Shown: piece by piece, positions 1-8,416 of the stretch | Layout of the letters: the number at the start of each line of letters is the position of its first letter | How positions within the stretch are numbered: the first letter of the stretch is position 1 | IMG/VR virus record: IMGVR_UViG_3300037099_000049 | Span: 1 to 25,568 of that record | Strand: one strand, 5' to 3' | Origin: a virus | Length of the DNA stretch: 25,568 nucleotides | The notes under the pieces: generated by a model | The model's input: only the letters and a program-made list of their open reading frames with translations | Databases searched by the model: none | What the model was told of the DNA's origin: nothing | Program-made: the position numbers and the translations under genes

Positions 1-1199
1 GGAATCCTTGGCAAAGGCATAAACCGCCGCCTGCCCCTGCCCCTACTTTAACGAGATAAACGGCTTGCGATGTCAACATAGGTACGATAGCTTGTTCAAG
101 CGCTGTGTCTAATATCGCAGAAGGCATGCTACTCCAAATACCAGTCGCGGATGCTCCACTAACTGATGTGGGCCAGATCGCTATCCCGACATTCCCGGAA
201 GAATAGGTGCTCAAACCAAGAGAAAAAAATCCTATCGGAGCGAGAGCGTTGGGAGGTATAACAATGATGGAACCGCTTGATACGGAATATTCGGCCAAGT
301 TAGTCGATGTGACCGGCCCTGCAATCGGTACGCCGCCGCCCAAGTAGAAGAAATCATAATTGGATTGGGTAAAAGGAAGAAAAGAAGACCCTCCATACGC
401 AGCGACCCCGATCCATCTAAGATAGTTGTATCCAGCGGGAAGGACCGGAGTTGCCGAAAGAGACATTAAAACAGCAGGAGTCTTGGTTGCGTCAGGGTCA
501 TAAGTTTCATAAATAAAATATAGCCCATTGCTCATAGTCCCTGTGTCTAATCCCCCTGCGCCGCTTACAGCACTATCGAGAATTTGTCCTGAAACAGCGG
601 TGGGCAGCGCGACAGTAATCCCGGACGTTGGATTTTGGAGAACCATTCCTGCACCGAAGGAAACACTGATCTGTGTCGGTGTCCCGCTGCTTAACGGGTA
701 CGAGTGAATCGAGAGATTTGAGAAACTTAATCCTTGTGTACTCTGTGTCGCCAGCGCCCCCTGATTATGGAACCCCGCCGCCGTGCCTTGGCTGGTGATT
801 ACATCGGAGTCGCTGAGCACCATCGCGCCGTCCGAGGCGGTAAGGTTCGCGCCGAGTTGCGCCCCAACTGTAGCGTTATCGTCCGGCTTAGACGATCCGG
901 TTACGTTGGAATAGTTGACCGTTGACGCCCCGCCCTGCTGCACGTTCGACGCCGGGTTCCCTGAAATAATCTGGACCTGAGTTTGTGTCTTGTTCGATAC
1001 AAGCGCCGTGGTCCGGGAATTCAGCGTATTAACCTGAGCTTCCAGATATTGAATCCGGCGCTGCAATTCGGCTGATGTAACCTGCATGGGCACGTTGGTT
1101 ATCCTTATTGTCTTTTTGGCTGAAGCCGGGGTTGAAGAAAGGCCCAAGCACACAATCACCGCTACTGCGAGAACGAAACTTTTCAGACTGCGTTCCATG
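1..1199 (-). CDS. Fibre-like protein with Sec signal peptide, C-terminus cut by window edge
   Basis: An open frame starts at ATG 1199 and runs without a stop through base 1 (about 399 codons seen), so the gene is partial. AGGAGG lies about 6 nt before the ATG and decides the start. Residues 1-27 form a clear signal peptide: basic start MERSLKS, hydrophobic core, and PASA before KK. Residues about 37-65 look like a short coiled coil (RIQYLEAQVNTL). The rest is Gly/Ser/Thr-rich and contains GLYFIYETYD, then LPAGYNYLRWIGV, then FLPFTQ, the pattern of beta-rich domains in phage tail fibres. A signal peptide is unexpected for a virion protein assembled in the cytoplasm. The gene has its own promoter (1250-1278). 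It may be a lysogenic-conversion or surface adhesin-type protein built from a fibre domain, or a fibre with a hydrophobic N-terminus. The coding assignment is firm; the role is uncertain. Confidence 0.8.
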
Positions 1200-1249
1200 T
1201 TGATCCTCCTATGGGATTCTGAGGTGAAAGTTTAATTCGGTCGGGAAGC

Positions 1250-1278
1250 ATTATCGCACAAAGCCCAGGGATTCGCAA
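1250..1278 (-). promoter_or_regulatory. Sigma70-type extended -10 promoter for the fibre-like gene
   Basis: On the minus strand TTGCGA (1278-1273) is followed by exactly 17 nt and then GATAAT (1255-1250), with TGC just before it giving an extended -10 (TGn). Transcription would begin near 1243, leaving a leader of about 43 nt with AGGAGG before the ATG at 1199. It sits directly after the stop of the ATP-grasp gene. This is the best host-type promoter match I found in the window. Confidence 0.65.
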
Positions 1279-2586
1279 TCACGCAAGGTCGATTCCGGCA
1301 TAAGATTTCGCCTTGGCAATTTCAGGCTTCATTTTTTCAAGGAATCCCTCACGGTATTCTATTCTATAAACCTTCAGACGTTTTGCACGTTCCTCGACCA
1401 TTTGCCCTACATCTTCAATGGAATTACCTACAGCGACCACGCTCCCGAAATGACCTCCAGCTTTATTCTCAATGCAATAAAGTTCGCTATCATCCCGCAT
1501 AGTGACATTGCGCAACTTCACCCATTGCGAGAGGTCTTTGTCCATCTTGGGGATGTGGATCTCATGTTTTTCATGATGGGAAGATGAGAGAATGATTTCG
1601 GCCCCATATTTAAACTTGGGTTGCAAAGTCGGCATTCTACCATAGGCAAGATCGCAAATTGCCTGAGCATAAGATTCGCCATAGAGTTCCATGAGCATCG
1701 AAGTGGGTGGGTTGGGAGCCCGGCAACAATCATCCATTGCGTATGCCACCCCCTTTTTGGTAATCCGGACCTCATTTGAATATATCCCCGAGAAACCAAG
1801 CTTTTTGTAGACCGGTTCAAGTTTTTTGGTAATATTGTCGAGAATGGGGGGAGGATCTTCAAATATGCGGCCCAGGTAAAGTTCCGCTTTTTTCTCTATC
1901 CCCACCACGCCGTTTTTAGGTATAACTCCATCTAACATAAAAGGGCCATCTCTGCCAATCTCGATTGCATCCTTTATGTCACGCTGAATGAGTAATTTGA
2001 TATTGTTAGACCGGTGTACGCCAAGCTCTGCGCGTTTTTCATTAAAGATTATCTGAGTTTGGAATGGATCATCGTGATAATCGGTTTCCCAGTCGGACCT
2101 ATAGCGTTCAGCTCCTTTGATCCACAGTCTTTCGTGTTTATCTTTCAAGAAGTCCCATGCCTTGTCCAGCCCTTCAAAGTACCACGTTTTAGGTACCGGG
2201 AGACCAGCTTTATTAAGCTGATCGAGAAAGTAATGCTTGTCGAGTTCCATTACCTCTCCGCCCAAAGCTCCGCATACGTTGTATCCATGCCGCTTGTAAT
2301 AAATTTGGTCTTCCTGATAGTTAATATCCGGGTAACAAAGCACAGTTGCCTTGTCGATGTATTTCTTATAATCAGGAACCCATTCAATACCAGGCATCCC
2401 TCGTCCTATTATGTGCTGAGACCCTTCGAGGAAAGCGGCTGCGATGGGTTTTGAGTACCATACTTTTCTGCAATATTTAGCAAGATGTTGTGCGAGAGTC
2501 GGCCAATATCCATTGTCGATGACTAAAATGGATTCTTTCGACATGTCTATCGGCTTGTCTTTTTTCGGTATCAGTTTGATATTCAT
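1279..2586 (-). CDS. ATP-grasp superfamily ligase-like protein
   Basis: The 435-residue product has the layout of an ATP-grasp enzyme, a family that joins a carboxylate to an amine or similar nucleophile through an acyl-phosphate. The N-terminal part (about 18-110) looks like a pre-ATP-grasp Rossmann-type lobe (SILVIDNGYWPTLAQHLAKY). Residues 113-134 (MELDKHYFLDQ, then AGLPVPKTW) match the start of the ATP-grasp domain in PurD, PurK and CarB relatives, and LWIKG (154-158) supplies the candidate ATP-binding lysine. NEVRI (271-275) and DDCCRAPNPP (285-294) occupy the metal-binding region, and the C-terminus has the FGSVVAVG segment typical of the last lobe. The substrate cannot be read. The start overlaps the stop of a 38-codon gene by ATGA, so translation is probably coupled. 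It follows the transglycosylase gene after a 273-bp gap. It is probably accessory cargo rather than a virion part. Confidence 0.75.
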   Translation of the reverse strand: MNIKLIPKKDKPIDMSKESILVIDNGYWPTLAQHLAKYCRKVWYSKPIAAAFLEGSQHIIGRGMPGIEWVPDYKKYIDKATVLCYPDINYQEDQIYYKRHGYNVCGALGGEVMELDKHYFLDQLNKAGLPVPKTWYFEGLDKAWDFLKDKHERLWIKGAERYRSDWETDYHDDPFQTQIIFNEKRAELGVHRSNNIKLLIQRDIKDAIEIGRDGPFMLDGVIPKNGVVGIEKKAELYLGRIFEDPPPILDNITKKLEPVYKKLGFSGIYSNEVRITKKGVAYAMDDCCRAPNPPTSMLMELYGESYAQAICDLAYGRMPTLQPKFKYGAEIILSSSHHEKHEIHIPKMDKDLSQWVKLRNVTMRDDSELYCIENKAGGHFGSVVAVGNSIEDVGQMVEERAKRLKVYRIEYREGFLEKMKPEIAKAKSYAGIDLA

Positions 2587-2699
2587 CTCTTGGCTACTTT
2601 CTCACCGAAATCGAAGCGGCGCGTTGTTACGATGCTGCTGCCGTCAAATATTTTGGCGAATTTGCTCGGCTGAATGGAGTTTGACTTGATTTCGGGCAT
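2583..2699 (-). CDS. 38-aa peptide coupled to the ATP-grasp gene
   Basis: A short frame from ATG 2699 encodes 38 residues (MPEIKSNSIQPSKFAKIF, then a Ser/Thr/Arg-rich tail ending FGEKVAKR). Its TGA overlaps the ATG of the ATP-grasp gene as ATGA. AGGA lies about 10 nt upstream, a modest ribosome site. The peptide is hydrophilic, with no membrane segment, cysteine or recognised motif. The coupling favours a real translated leader or gene. It could be a regulator, a leader that sets translation of the ATP-grasp gene, or, more speculatively, that enzyme's substrate peptide. Confidence 0.5.
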   Translation of the reverse strand: MPEIKSNSIQPSKFAKIFDGSSIVTTRRFDFGEKVAKR

Positions 2700-2734
2700 G
2701 TTCCGTTTTATCCTATTGGGAAAGGAGAAGCGAC

Positions 2735-2863
2735 ATGGAATTTATGATTATTTTTGCTGTCCTTTATGTTGTGCTCAAACTGTTGGACCGGGCGAATGAC
2801 CCACATGGAGTTTCGGACTTTTCAGTCCAACTCCTCAGAGGGATTGAAGAGAGCAAACGTTAA
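2735..2863 (+). CDS. Possible 42-aa single-span membrane protein, opposite strand
   Basis: A plus-strand frame starts at ATG 2735 with AAAGGAG (2721-2727) 7 nt upstream and ends at TAA 2861-2863. The product begins MEFMIIFAVLYVVLKLLD, a good membrane helix, followed by a charged tail ending EESKR. It lies in a 160-bp gap between minus-strand genes and converges on the transglycosylase gene, with the two stop codons overlapping. TTGATT, 17 nt, TATCCT (2686-2714) could be a weak promoter but would leave almost no leader before the ribosome site. Good initiation signals and protein-like composition support it; the lone orientation argues against it. Confidence 0.42.
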   Translation: MEFMIIFAVLYVVLKLLDRANDPHGVSDFSVQLLRGIEESKR

Positions 2864-4893
2864 TACTCATCGCCTCCGATCTCGCGCCAAGGGTCTTCCT
2901 GCTCAGTTCCAGGCTCCTTTTTTGCCTTGACCGCTACCCCCGTTGGCCCTAAAAGCCTTAGCGCCGGTTTTAATTTACGGGCTTCGGCCATCCCCTTTCC
3001 GAACATCCGCAAGAACTCCCCAGTTACTCTTGGAGAACTCGCGACCAGAACGGGCCAGAATCCTGGATGTACAAAATGGGCCAGAGCGATTTCACTTGTG
3101 ACAGCCGGCCCTGTCCCAGCAAGACCCCGCGGCATAAGACTGCTCATCGAATGCCCGGCCACTTGCCCGGCAATGTCCTTGCCGGATACTCCTCCCAGGG
3201 CGTCCACTAAGTCTTTGCGCAAAGAAAAGTTATCCCGCATAGCAGAAGTCAGACGCCTGAGTGTTTGGTCTGCTACTATCCTGCCGGACATACCTTGTTT
3301 CCTCATCATGAGGCCGGATTCAATGTCCTTTATGAGCTTGGTGGCCTCAGCATAGTCTTTCGTCATCTTGCCATATTCAGGCACGTTCTTTACGATCAAA
3401 TCTTTTACTTCATTTCGCATTGATGCTACAAATTGCCGAGCTTGTGAAGAATCAGAATAGAAGTCATCCAATTGCCGCTTCAAAGTATCCAGCCCCATTG
3501 CGGTATTGTCACCAGGCTTTTTACCCCAGTTTTTCATAGTGCTCAAAACATCAGCGATATCTTTCCGGCCAGCTTTGCCCATTGCGATTCGAGAAGTATC
3601 AAAAGTTCCATTAGGATTGGCTTTTATGCCATATCTGTCCATAAGCGCCTGGATTTTCCCCCAAGCAGGTCGAGTATCAATGTTGGCTTTGTTCGAGCTG
3701 ACTTTTTTTAACTCAGTTTGATATGCTGCCTGCCGTTTGTCCTTTACTATTCCAAGGGCCTCTTTGGCATTATCCACCACTTCATCGCCGGATATTTCAC
3801 CCCGAAGCGCTTTATCAAACATAGTCTTGGATTTAAGAGGGTTGCCACTAAATAGTCCTGTTGATTCTCCACTTTTGAGAGCCTCATCAACGGCCGCCGT
3901 GCCCGTACCGGTTAATCTTCCCAAAAGAGGCTTTGCGATCTTACCTGTCAGGCTTGCTGCGCCTTCGATAGCCTTGCCCGCCACCTGACCACCAGCTTCC
4001 ATTAACGCACCTTCTGCAAGGTCTTTGCCTGCCTCTATGACTGGCTTAGCGCCTCGCTCAGGCGTTTCTCCGCCTGCTTCCCGTATCGCTCTGGCAGCCT
4101 GACGCCCTGCGCCGTAACCGAGCGCTGAGCCTGCTACCATTCCCAACGGTCCAGTAGGAGTTGCTGCGAGTCCACCGGCCACCATACCGGCGATGGGGAG
4201 CACTGTATCTGTAACGGGTGCGGCTGATTTGGCGTTTTCGCTGAGCCGCTCCGCAATGGGTTTATTTCTTATTGTGTCAACCTGTTTAACGGCAGCATCG
4301 AGGTCTTGCGGATTACGCATATCCGGCGGTCTTGCTCCCGGAGGAAGCGGACCTTCTACAGGCCGGGGCGGAGGGATTTGAGGTTGCCCCCCCTGCTTCG
4401 GCTGGCCTTGGGGTTTGGATTCGATCCCTTGCTGTTTTGCCAGCTTAAGAAGTTCCTCGTTTGACATCTTGGCGAGGTCCAACTGCTGCGGAGTCGCCCC
4501 TGCAATCTGCTTGAGGTATTTGCGAGTTTCTATCGGCATTACGCGAGCTTCCACCTTGCCCGGCCCTGCGTTATAAGCCCACAGTGCCCGCTCCCAACTC
4601 CCGAATTTGTCTTTTTGCTGCTTGAGATATTTTGCCCCGCCGTAGATGTTTTCTATCGGGTCGTTTATGTTCACGCCCAAATCTTTGGCGGTCCCCGGCA
4701 TGAGTTGCATCACACCATGGGCACCCTTCGGCGAAGTGGCCGCCTGATTGCCGCCCGATTCCGTCTTCACCATTTTGTGAAGCAAGTCTTCGGGAATCTC
4801 GAACTTTTTGGAAGCCGCCTTGACCGTTGTGGGGATGTCTGCCTTGGCGGCCTTCAACAGATCGGTATCTGACATTTGCGATAGGTCAGCCAT
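2860..4893 (-). CDS. Internal virion protein with lytic transglycosylase (SLT) domain
   Basis: The 677-residue product has a soluble lytic transglycosylase domain at about 20-118: catalytic Glu45 in KTESGGNQ, HGVMQLMPGTA (59-69), the IYGGAKYL segment (83-90) and WAYNAGPG (105-112). Such domains cleave peptidoglycan glycan strands and, in phage virions, open the cell wall during DNA ejection, as in T7 gp16. The motif MS-x-x-D/E-LLK-x-AK occurs twice (7-17 and 143-153), flanking the enzyme domain. Residues 160-195 are Pro/Gln-rich, and 231-264 form a Gly/Ala-rich hydrophobic stretch of glycine-zipper type that could insert in a membrane. The start overlaps the preceding stop as TAATG. The C-terminus is charged. 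The position after other internal-protein genes fits an ejection protein. Confidence 0.88.
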   Translation of the reverse strand: MADLSQMSDTDLLKAAKADIPTTVKAASKKFEIPEDLLHKMVKTESGGNQAATSPKGAHGVMQLMPGTAKDLGVNINDPIENIYGGAKYLKQQKDKFGSWERALWAYNAGPGKVEARVMPIETRKYLKQIAGATPQQLDLAKMSNEELLKLAKQQGIESKPQGQPKQGGQPQIPPPRPVEGPLPPGARPPDMRNPQDLDAAVKQVDTIRNKPIAERLSENAKSAAPVTDTVLPIAGMVAGGLAATPTGPLGMVAGSALGYGAGRQAARAIREAGGETPERGAKPVIEAGKDLAEGALMEAGGQVAGKAIEGAASLTGKIAKPLLGRLTGTGTAAVDEALKSGESTGLFSGNPLKSKTMFDKALRGEISGDEVVDNAKEALGIVKDKRQAAYQTELKKVSSNKANIDTRPAWGKIQALMDRYGIKANPNGTFDTSRIAMGKAGRKDIADVLSTMKNWGKKPGDNTAMGLDTLKRQLDDFYSDSSQARQFVASMRNEVKDLIVKNVPEYGKMTKDYAEATKLIKDIESGLMMRKQGMSGRIVADQTLRRLTSAMRDNFSLRKDLVDALGGVSGKDIAGQVAGHSMSSLMPRGLAGTGPAVTSEIALAHFVHPGFWPVLVASSPRVTGEFLRMFGKGMAEARKLKPALRLLGPTGVAVKAKKEPGTEQEDPWREIGGDEY

Positions 4894-6530
4894 TACATCA
4901 ATCCTCGCCGTTGCATTTCGGCCTGTATGTCTTCGGGAGCATGGCTTCCGCCGCCCTTCCCCGCCGCTTCACCACCGGCTTTGTTTTCTGCTTCGGGTCG
5001 CGTCTCTTGCTTGGGCTCTAATGCCTCAACGGACTCTTTGCCCACCAGCTTTTCAAGGGTCTGCCTTGACCGAGGTGAAAGTATCGGAAGCTGGCTAAAA
5101 GGCCCCATCCCGGCTTCGTATTTACTCTTTAGCGCCCCAAGTCTCGACCCCATAAGTTCAACGGATTCATGAATAGCCGTCTGTAATTGTTTTGGGCTCT
5201 GCGATGCACTTATTCTTTCCCGCCAGGCTTTTATCTCCTGGTCGGTCGCTCCGGTCTGCTTAAATACTGCGGCAAGTTCGCTTTCGACGGCACCCAGGTC
5301 CATATTGAATTTCGTGACCTTGGGGTCTCCGAAGGCAGTTATCCCCCGGTTTGCGAGGTTATTCCAAAGTTGAATTTTTGAGTTGCCAAGTTCTTTGGCG
5401 GATTTATCCAGGCTTCCCAAGTGACCGACAAGTGTGTTGATCGAAGTGATATTTTTGGCATCGGGACCAGAAGTGAAGGATTTGCGTGTCTGTTCTCTTA
5501 TTTTGTGCTGCGAGGCGTTCCATGTCGGGTCAAGATCGGTCGCCGCCTGCACAACTGCCTTCCATTGTGGGTCTCTCAGGGCGAACGAACTCGGATACGG
5601 GATTTCGGCGGCCACCATCTTTTTCGCCAGTTTTTGAATCTCCGGCGTGTAGTTTTGGAGGGCCGCTTCGCCCGTAAGGCCCGCATCGGGGTTATCAACC
5701 ATTCCCGACTGGCCTGCGGCTTTTGCCTGAACTTTATCGTAGGCCTTGGCCCACGACTTGTCCTGAATACTGACCGGCTGCCCGAGTTCTTCTTGCTGGG
5801 CAATGCTGATGCGCCGTTGCTTGTCCTCCGCCGCCGTGTCCGGCTTATTATTCATTCGCTCTGTAATCGCGGCAATACTTTTATCCTGTCTGGCTGCAAT
5901 ATTGCTCTGAGTTTGCGCCATCCGGTCATCCGTCCTGTCCTGCTTGTAAATATCGGCCGATCTAAACCCCGGAGGGGGAGCGGACCCATAAGGCAAATCA
6001 ACTCGCTGGTCAGTTTCGGGATTGATGTATTCCACCGTCTTTGGTTGCGCCAGCTTTTCGACGTCCGCTCCCATGGGAACATTACCAGCATTACTTAACT
6101 TGCCGGTAGGGTCAAGGGCATAAATCGGCTGGCTTGGCGCTCTCACAGGGGCTTGCTGCTGTGCCTGCTGGTTCCCGCCCACAAGTCCCTTGAGCCATCC
6201 ACCTTGCCTTTGAGGCTGTCCAGGCTGTCCAGGCTGCCCCCCCTGCGCCTGTACCTGTTGACTCAAACCGGATAGAGACGATTGACCTAGTGTAGGCTGC
6301 GGCTGAGGATTACCCGAAGGTTGTTGCTGATCTTGCCCTTGCTGCCCGCCAACACCTACCAGTTTATTGAATTGGCCCGCAAGTTCGGGAGGGAGTTCCG
6401 TGGCACCGGGATTTGCGGATTGCCACATCCCCACACGCTTGCCGAGGTCTTCCAGGTTATTTTTTTGCTGGCGCTGTTGGAAGTCCTTGTAGCCTTCATA
6501 CGCCGTGACCAGATTGGTAAGAATGCCCAT
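4893..6530 (-). CDS. Large internal virion (ejection) protein, putative
   Basis: The 545-residue product starts MGILTNLVTAYEGYKDF with AGGAG about 8 nt upstream. Residues about 15-60 are predicted helical, 60-135 are Gln/Pro/Gly-rich with a GQPGQPGQP run, and the remainder is a mostly helical charged domain (segments IYKQDRTDDRMAQTQS and GHLGSLDKSAKELGNS). There is no enzyme motif or membrane span. Size, composition and position immediately before the virion transglycosylase resemble the second large ejection protein of podoviruses. Its stop overlaps the transglycosylase start. The assignment rests on context; I do not recognise a specific family. Confidence 0.6.
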   Translation of the reverse strand: MGILTNLVTAYEGYKDFQQRQQKNNLEDLGKRVGMWQSANPGATELPPELAGQFNKLVGVGGQQGQDQQQPSGNPQPQPTLGQSSLSGLSQQVQAQGGQPGQPGQPQRQGGWLKGLVGGNQQAQQQAPVRAPSQPIYALDPTGKLSNAGNVPMGADVEKLAQPKTVEYINPETDQRVDLPYGSAPPPGFRSADIYKQDRTDDRMAQTQSNIAARQDKSIAAITERMNNKPDTAAEDKQRRISIAQQEELGQPVSIQDKSWAKAYDKVQAKAAGQSGMVDNPDAGLTGEAALQNYTPEIQKLAKKMVAAEIPYPSSFALRDPQWKAVVQAATDLDPTWNASQHKIREQTRKSFTSGPDAKNITSINTLVGHLGSLDKSAKELGNSKIQLWNNLANRGITAFGDPKVTKFNMDLGAVESELAAVFKQTGATDQEIKAWRERISASQSPKQLQTAIHESVELMGSRLGALKSKYEAGMGPFSQLPILSPRSRQTLEKLVGKESVEALEPKQETRPEAENKAGGEAAGKGGGSHAPEDIQAEMQRRGLM

Positions 6531-6540
6531 TGTGGCGCTC

Positions 6541-6894
6541 CTAAATAAAAAGTGCTGCGAGCCCGGCTATTTTGCTGACATCGTTTAGCGCTCCACCCAC
6601 CATGCCGCCTTGCTGCTTTCCACCCGCCTGTTGTGCAAGATTTGCTAAAGGCGAGGGGTTCACCGGCCTTGGAGTCGTTGGAACAGGCTGCTGTGATGCC
6701 GTAATGGCCGGTGTCATTTGCGGGGAAGCGGCCGGTTGCGACCATTCCATACCGGGAGTTGCCGATGGGGTCGCGCTCGGTTGTGCGTTAGCGGGCTGTG
6801 CGCTTTGAGAGTTTTGCAACGCTTTTATTAAAGACGCTACACCCCCTGCCATGCCTCCACCTGATTGTTGTTGAGATTGTCCGCCGCCGGTCAT
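6541..6894 (-). CDS. Small Gly/Gln/Pro-rich protein, probably virion-associated
   Basis: The 117-residue product is low in complexity: a Gly/Gln start (MTGGGQSQQQSGGGM), a short helix (VASLIKALQNSQ), a Pro/Ala/Thr-rich middle, and a hydrophobic C-terminus (DVSKIAGLAALFI). AGGGA lies about 7 nt before the ATG. It is packed between two likely internal virion protein genes with gaps of about 10 nt, so it is probably a minor internal protein. No family is recognised. Confidence 0.55.
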   Translation of the reverse strand: MTGGGQSQQQSGGGMAGGVASLIKALQNSQSAQPANAQPSATPSATPGMEWSQPAASPQMTPAITASQQPVPTTPRPVNPSPLANLAQQAGGKQQGGMVGGALNDVSKIAGLAALFI

Positions 6895-6904
6895 ATTTTA
6901 GTCC

Positions 6905-7366
6905 CTAAATTATAGACGAAAGAGTTGAAAGCAAACTTCCCGTTTGCGTTCCGCTTTGCCCCGTCGAACTCGGTGAGTACGCAATCCCCATGGCGCGGAA
7001 CAGGTTGTTTAAATTTGTCTGCTTTTGGTTGATATCCATTCCTTGAAGATTGGAAAGCCCCTGAGCGGTCCCCTCGACACCCCCTCGTGCAATATCGGCC
7101 TGCCCTTCAGTTACAGCTCCACGGCCCGCAAGATTGCCCTGCCGGGCGGTCTGATCCTGGAATGATTGTTCTTGGGATGCGGTATTCTGTGCTACTCCCT
7201 GATTGATTTGCCCGGAATAATAGGATTGCTCCAAAGGGGTGAGGCCGGTATTTGACTGGCTCATCAGGGAAGGCAAAAGGCCCTTCATTTCCTTGCCTGC
7301 CAAGTTGGCAGCCGAGCCCTGAGCCGGGAAATAACTATTTGAAGTTGAACCGGAGCTAGTTGCCAT
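6905..7366 (-). CDS. Putative small internal virion protein
   Basis: The 153-residue product is rich in Gln, Ser, Gly and Asn, with helical repeats of the type SQEQSFQDQTARQGNLAGRG. AGGAG lies 10 nt before ATG 7366. Its start overlaps the end of the acetyltransferase gene by 11 nt. Such Gln/Ala/Gly-rich proteins often precede the large ejection proteins of podoviruses. There are no enzyme motifs, Cys or membrane span. The function is inferred only from composition and place. Confidence 0.55.
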   Translation of the reverse strand: MATSSGSTSNSYFPAQGSAANLAGKEMKGLLPSLMSQSNTGLTPLEQSYYSGQINQGVAQNTASQEQSFQDQTARQGNLAGRGAVTEGQADIARGGVEGTAQGLSNLQGMDINQKQTNLNNLFRAMGIAYSPSSTGQSGTQTGSLLSTLSSII

Positions 7367-7835
7367 GTTTTATCTTCTCCTGAATATCGCCCGCCATGAG
7401 GTACTGAACGACTTTGAGCCCGTGCTTTTCGTATGCTTTAAGGCAACCAGTATTGCCGGGCAAAACGTAAGCCGTCGATATGGTTGCACCCCGTTCGGTC
7501 CTCCACGTCTCGAACGCCTTAAACAGTCCTACGGATGCAAAGGATATAGGGTACAAGTGCCTTATTTCGCCCACCAGCGTGTGCTTATGGTAATTCGGAT
7601 ATCGGACCAACGCCCCGGCGATCATGCCCTTGAGCACCCCTGAGTCGTCTTCCTGGACGAATATTGCAGCGTTGGGGTCATTCATCATTAACACCACATG
7701 CTCGATTATCCCGGTTGTGAGAATACCGTCGTCTTCAGAAAATACATCAGCGCCGGATTTACGGCAATATATAATCAGGTCTTTAACCATGCGGCTCACT
7801 TCGATTAAATCCCTGGTTTCGGCACGTCTTAACAT
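7356..7835 (-). CDS. GNAT-family acetyltransferase-like protein
   Basis: From ATG 7835 the product has 159 residues. The frame extends to a TTG at 7841, but AAGGG lies 7 nt before the ATG and decides the start. The sequence follows the GNAT fold: N-terminal MLRRAETRDLIEVSRMVKDL (strand 1, helix 1), then the pair AAIFVQED and LKGMIAGALV, VGEIRHLYPI where the acetyl-CoA-binding strand falls, and AYVLPGNTGCLKAYEKHGLK, the usual C-terminal N-x-x-A-x-x-x-Y-x-K-x-G pattern. It would move an acetyl group from acetyl-CoA to an amine. Phage GNAT genes often sit within head-tail modules; possible targets are virion proteins, host proteins or DNA. The 3' end overlaps the next gene. Confidence 0.75.
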   Translation of the reverse strand: MLRRAETRDLIEVSRMVKDLIIYCRKSGADVFSEDDGILTTGIIEHVVLMMNDPNAAIFVQEDDSGVLKGMIAGALVRYPNYHKHTLVGEIRHLYPISFASVGLFKAFETWRTERGATISTAYVLPGNTGCLKAYEKHGLKVVQYLMAGDIQEKIKHGN

Positions 7836-7847
7836 AGTCAATCCCTT

Positions 7848-8414
7848 TTACGCTTTGAAATATGTGATTATACCTTGGATGGAACTCGTGCCTGTAAAAT
7901 TGGTATCCGCAATAACACCACACCCGGCTGCGCCTTGGGAGAGCAACAATATAGTAGAACCGCTGTTCGTTATGATTATCGGGCCGGAAAGCCCCGACAT
8001 ACCTGCATCGTATCCAACAACTCCGCCGGAAGGCTGCCCGATACCGGCGAACGGGAGCGAGGTAATGACCGCCGCACCGGTCGAAGACCCTTTACTCGTC
8101 AGTGTTATGTTAAAAGAGCATGTAATAAGGTTGCCGACAATCTGATATTTTCCAAAAGTGGAACCATAAGTTATTCCTACTGCGTTTCCGCCAAAAGTTA
8201 AGGCTGGGGTCCAGGTTGAAGAAGGTGCGAAGGCGGCGATGGCCGCTGCAATCGCCGAAGATACGTAAGAAGATAACGTACCTCCAAAAAGCCAGGTTGC
8301 CAGATTGTTTAGCGACAGTCGCCTAACCCCTTGCCCGGTGCTGTCGGTATAAAGATATTCAACCCCGGTCGGAGTTAGATCGGTTTTGGCTTCAAGCCTG
8401 AAATTATTCGGCAT
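7848..8414 (-). CDS. Short tail-fibre or spike-type protein
   Basis: The 188-residue product begins MPNNFRLEAKTDLTPTGVEY, followed by a helical Ala-rich stretch. From about residue 67 (STWTPALTFGG, then YGSTFGKYQIVGNLITCSF, then ITSLPF) it has the beta-rich pattern common in phage fibre and spike C-terminal domains: W-x-P, a G-x-Y-x-x-x-G strand pair, and a closing LPF. It starts 3 nt after the nozzle gene and probably binds there or to the host surface. At this length it could be a head fibre or a distal knob rather than a complete tail fibre. Confidence 0.65.
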   Translation of the reverse strand: MPNNFRLEAKTDLTPTGVEYLYTDSTGQGVRRLSLNNLATWLFGGTLSSYVSSAIAAAIAAFAPSSTWTPALTFGGNAVGITYGSTFGKYQIVGNLITCSFNITLTSKGSSTGAAVITSLPFAGIGQPSGGVVGYDAGMSGLSGPIIITNSGSTILLLSQGAAGCGVIADTNFTGTSSIQGIITYFKA

Positions 8415-8416
8415 GG

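Noticed and set aside
1518-1862. 114-codon minus-strand frame inside the ATP-grasp gene
   Set aside because: It is an alternative frame of a well-supported gene and has no start signals.
5421-6098. 225-codon plus-strand frame
   Set aside because: It lies wholly opposite the 545-aa internal virion protein gene, has no ribosome site and reads as an Arg- and Phe-rich shadow of that coding strand.
6181-6340. Repetitive C/T-rich sequence as a possible tandem-repeat element
   Set aside because: It is explained by Gln/Gly/Pro codons of the internal virion protein and does not extend outside the gene.
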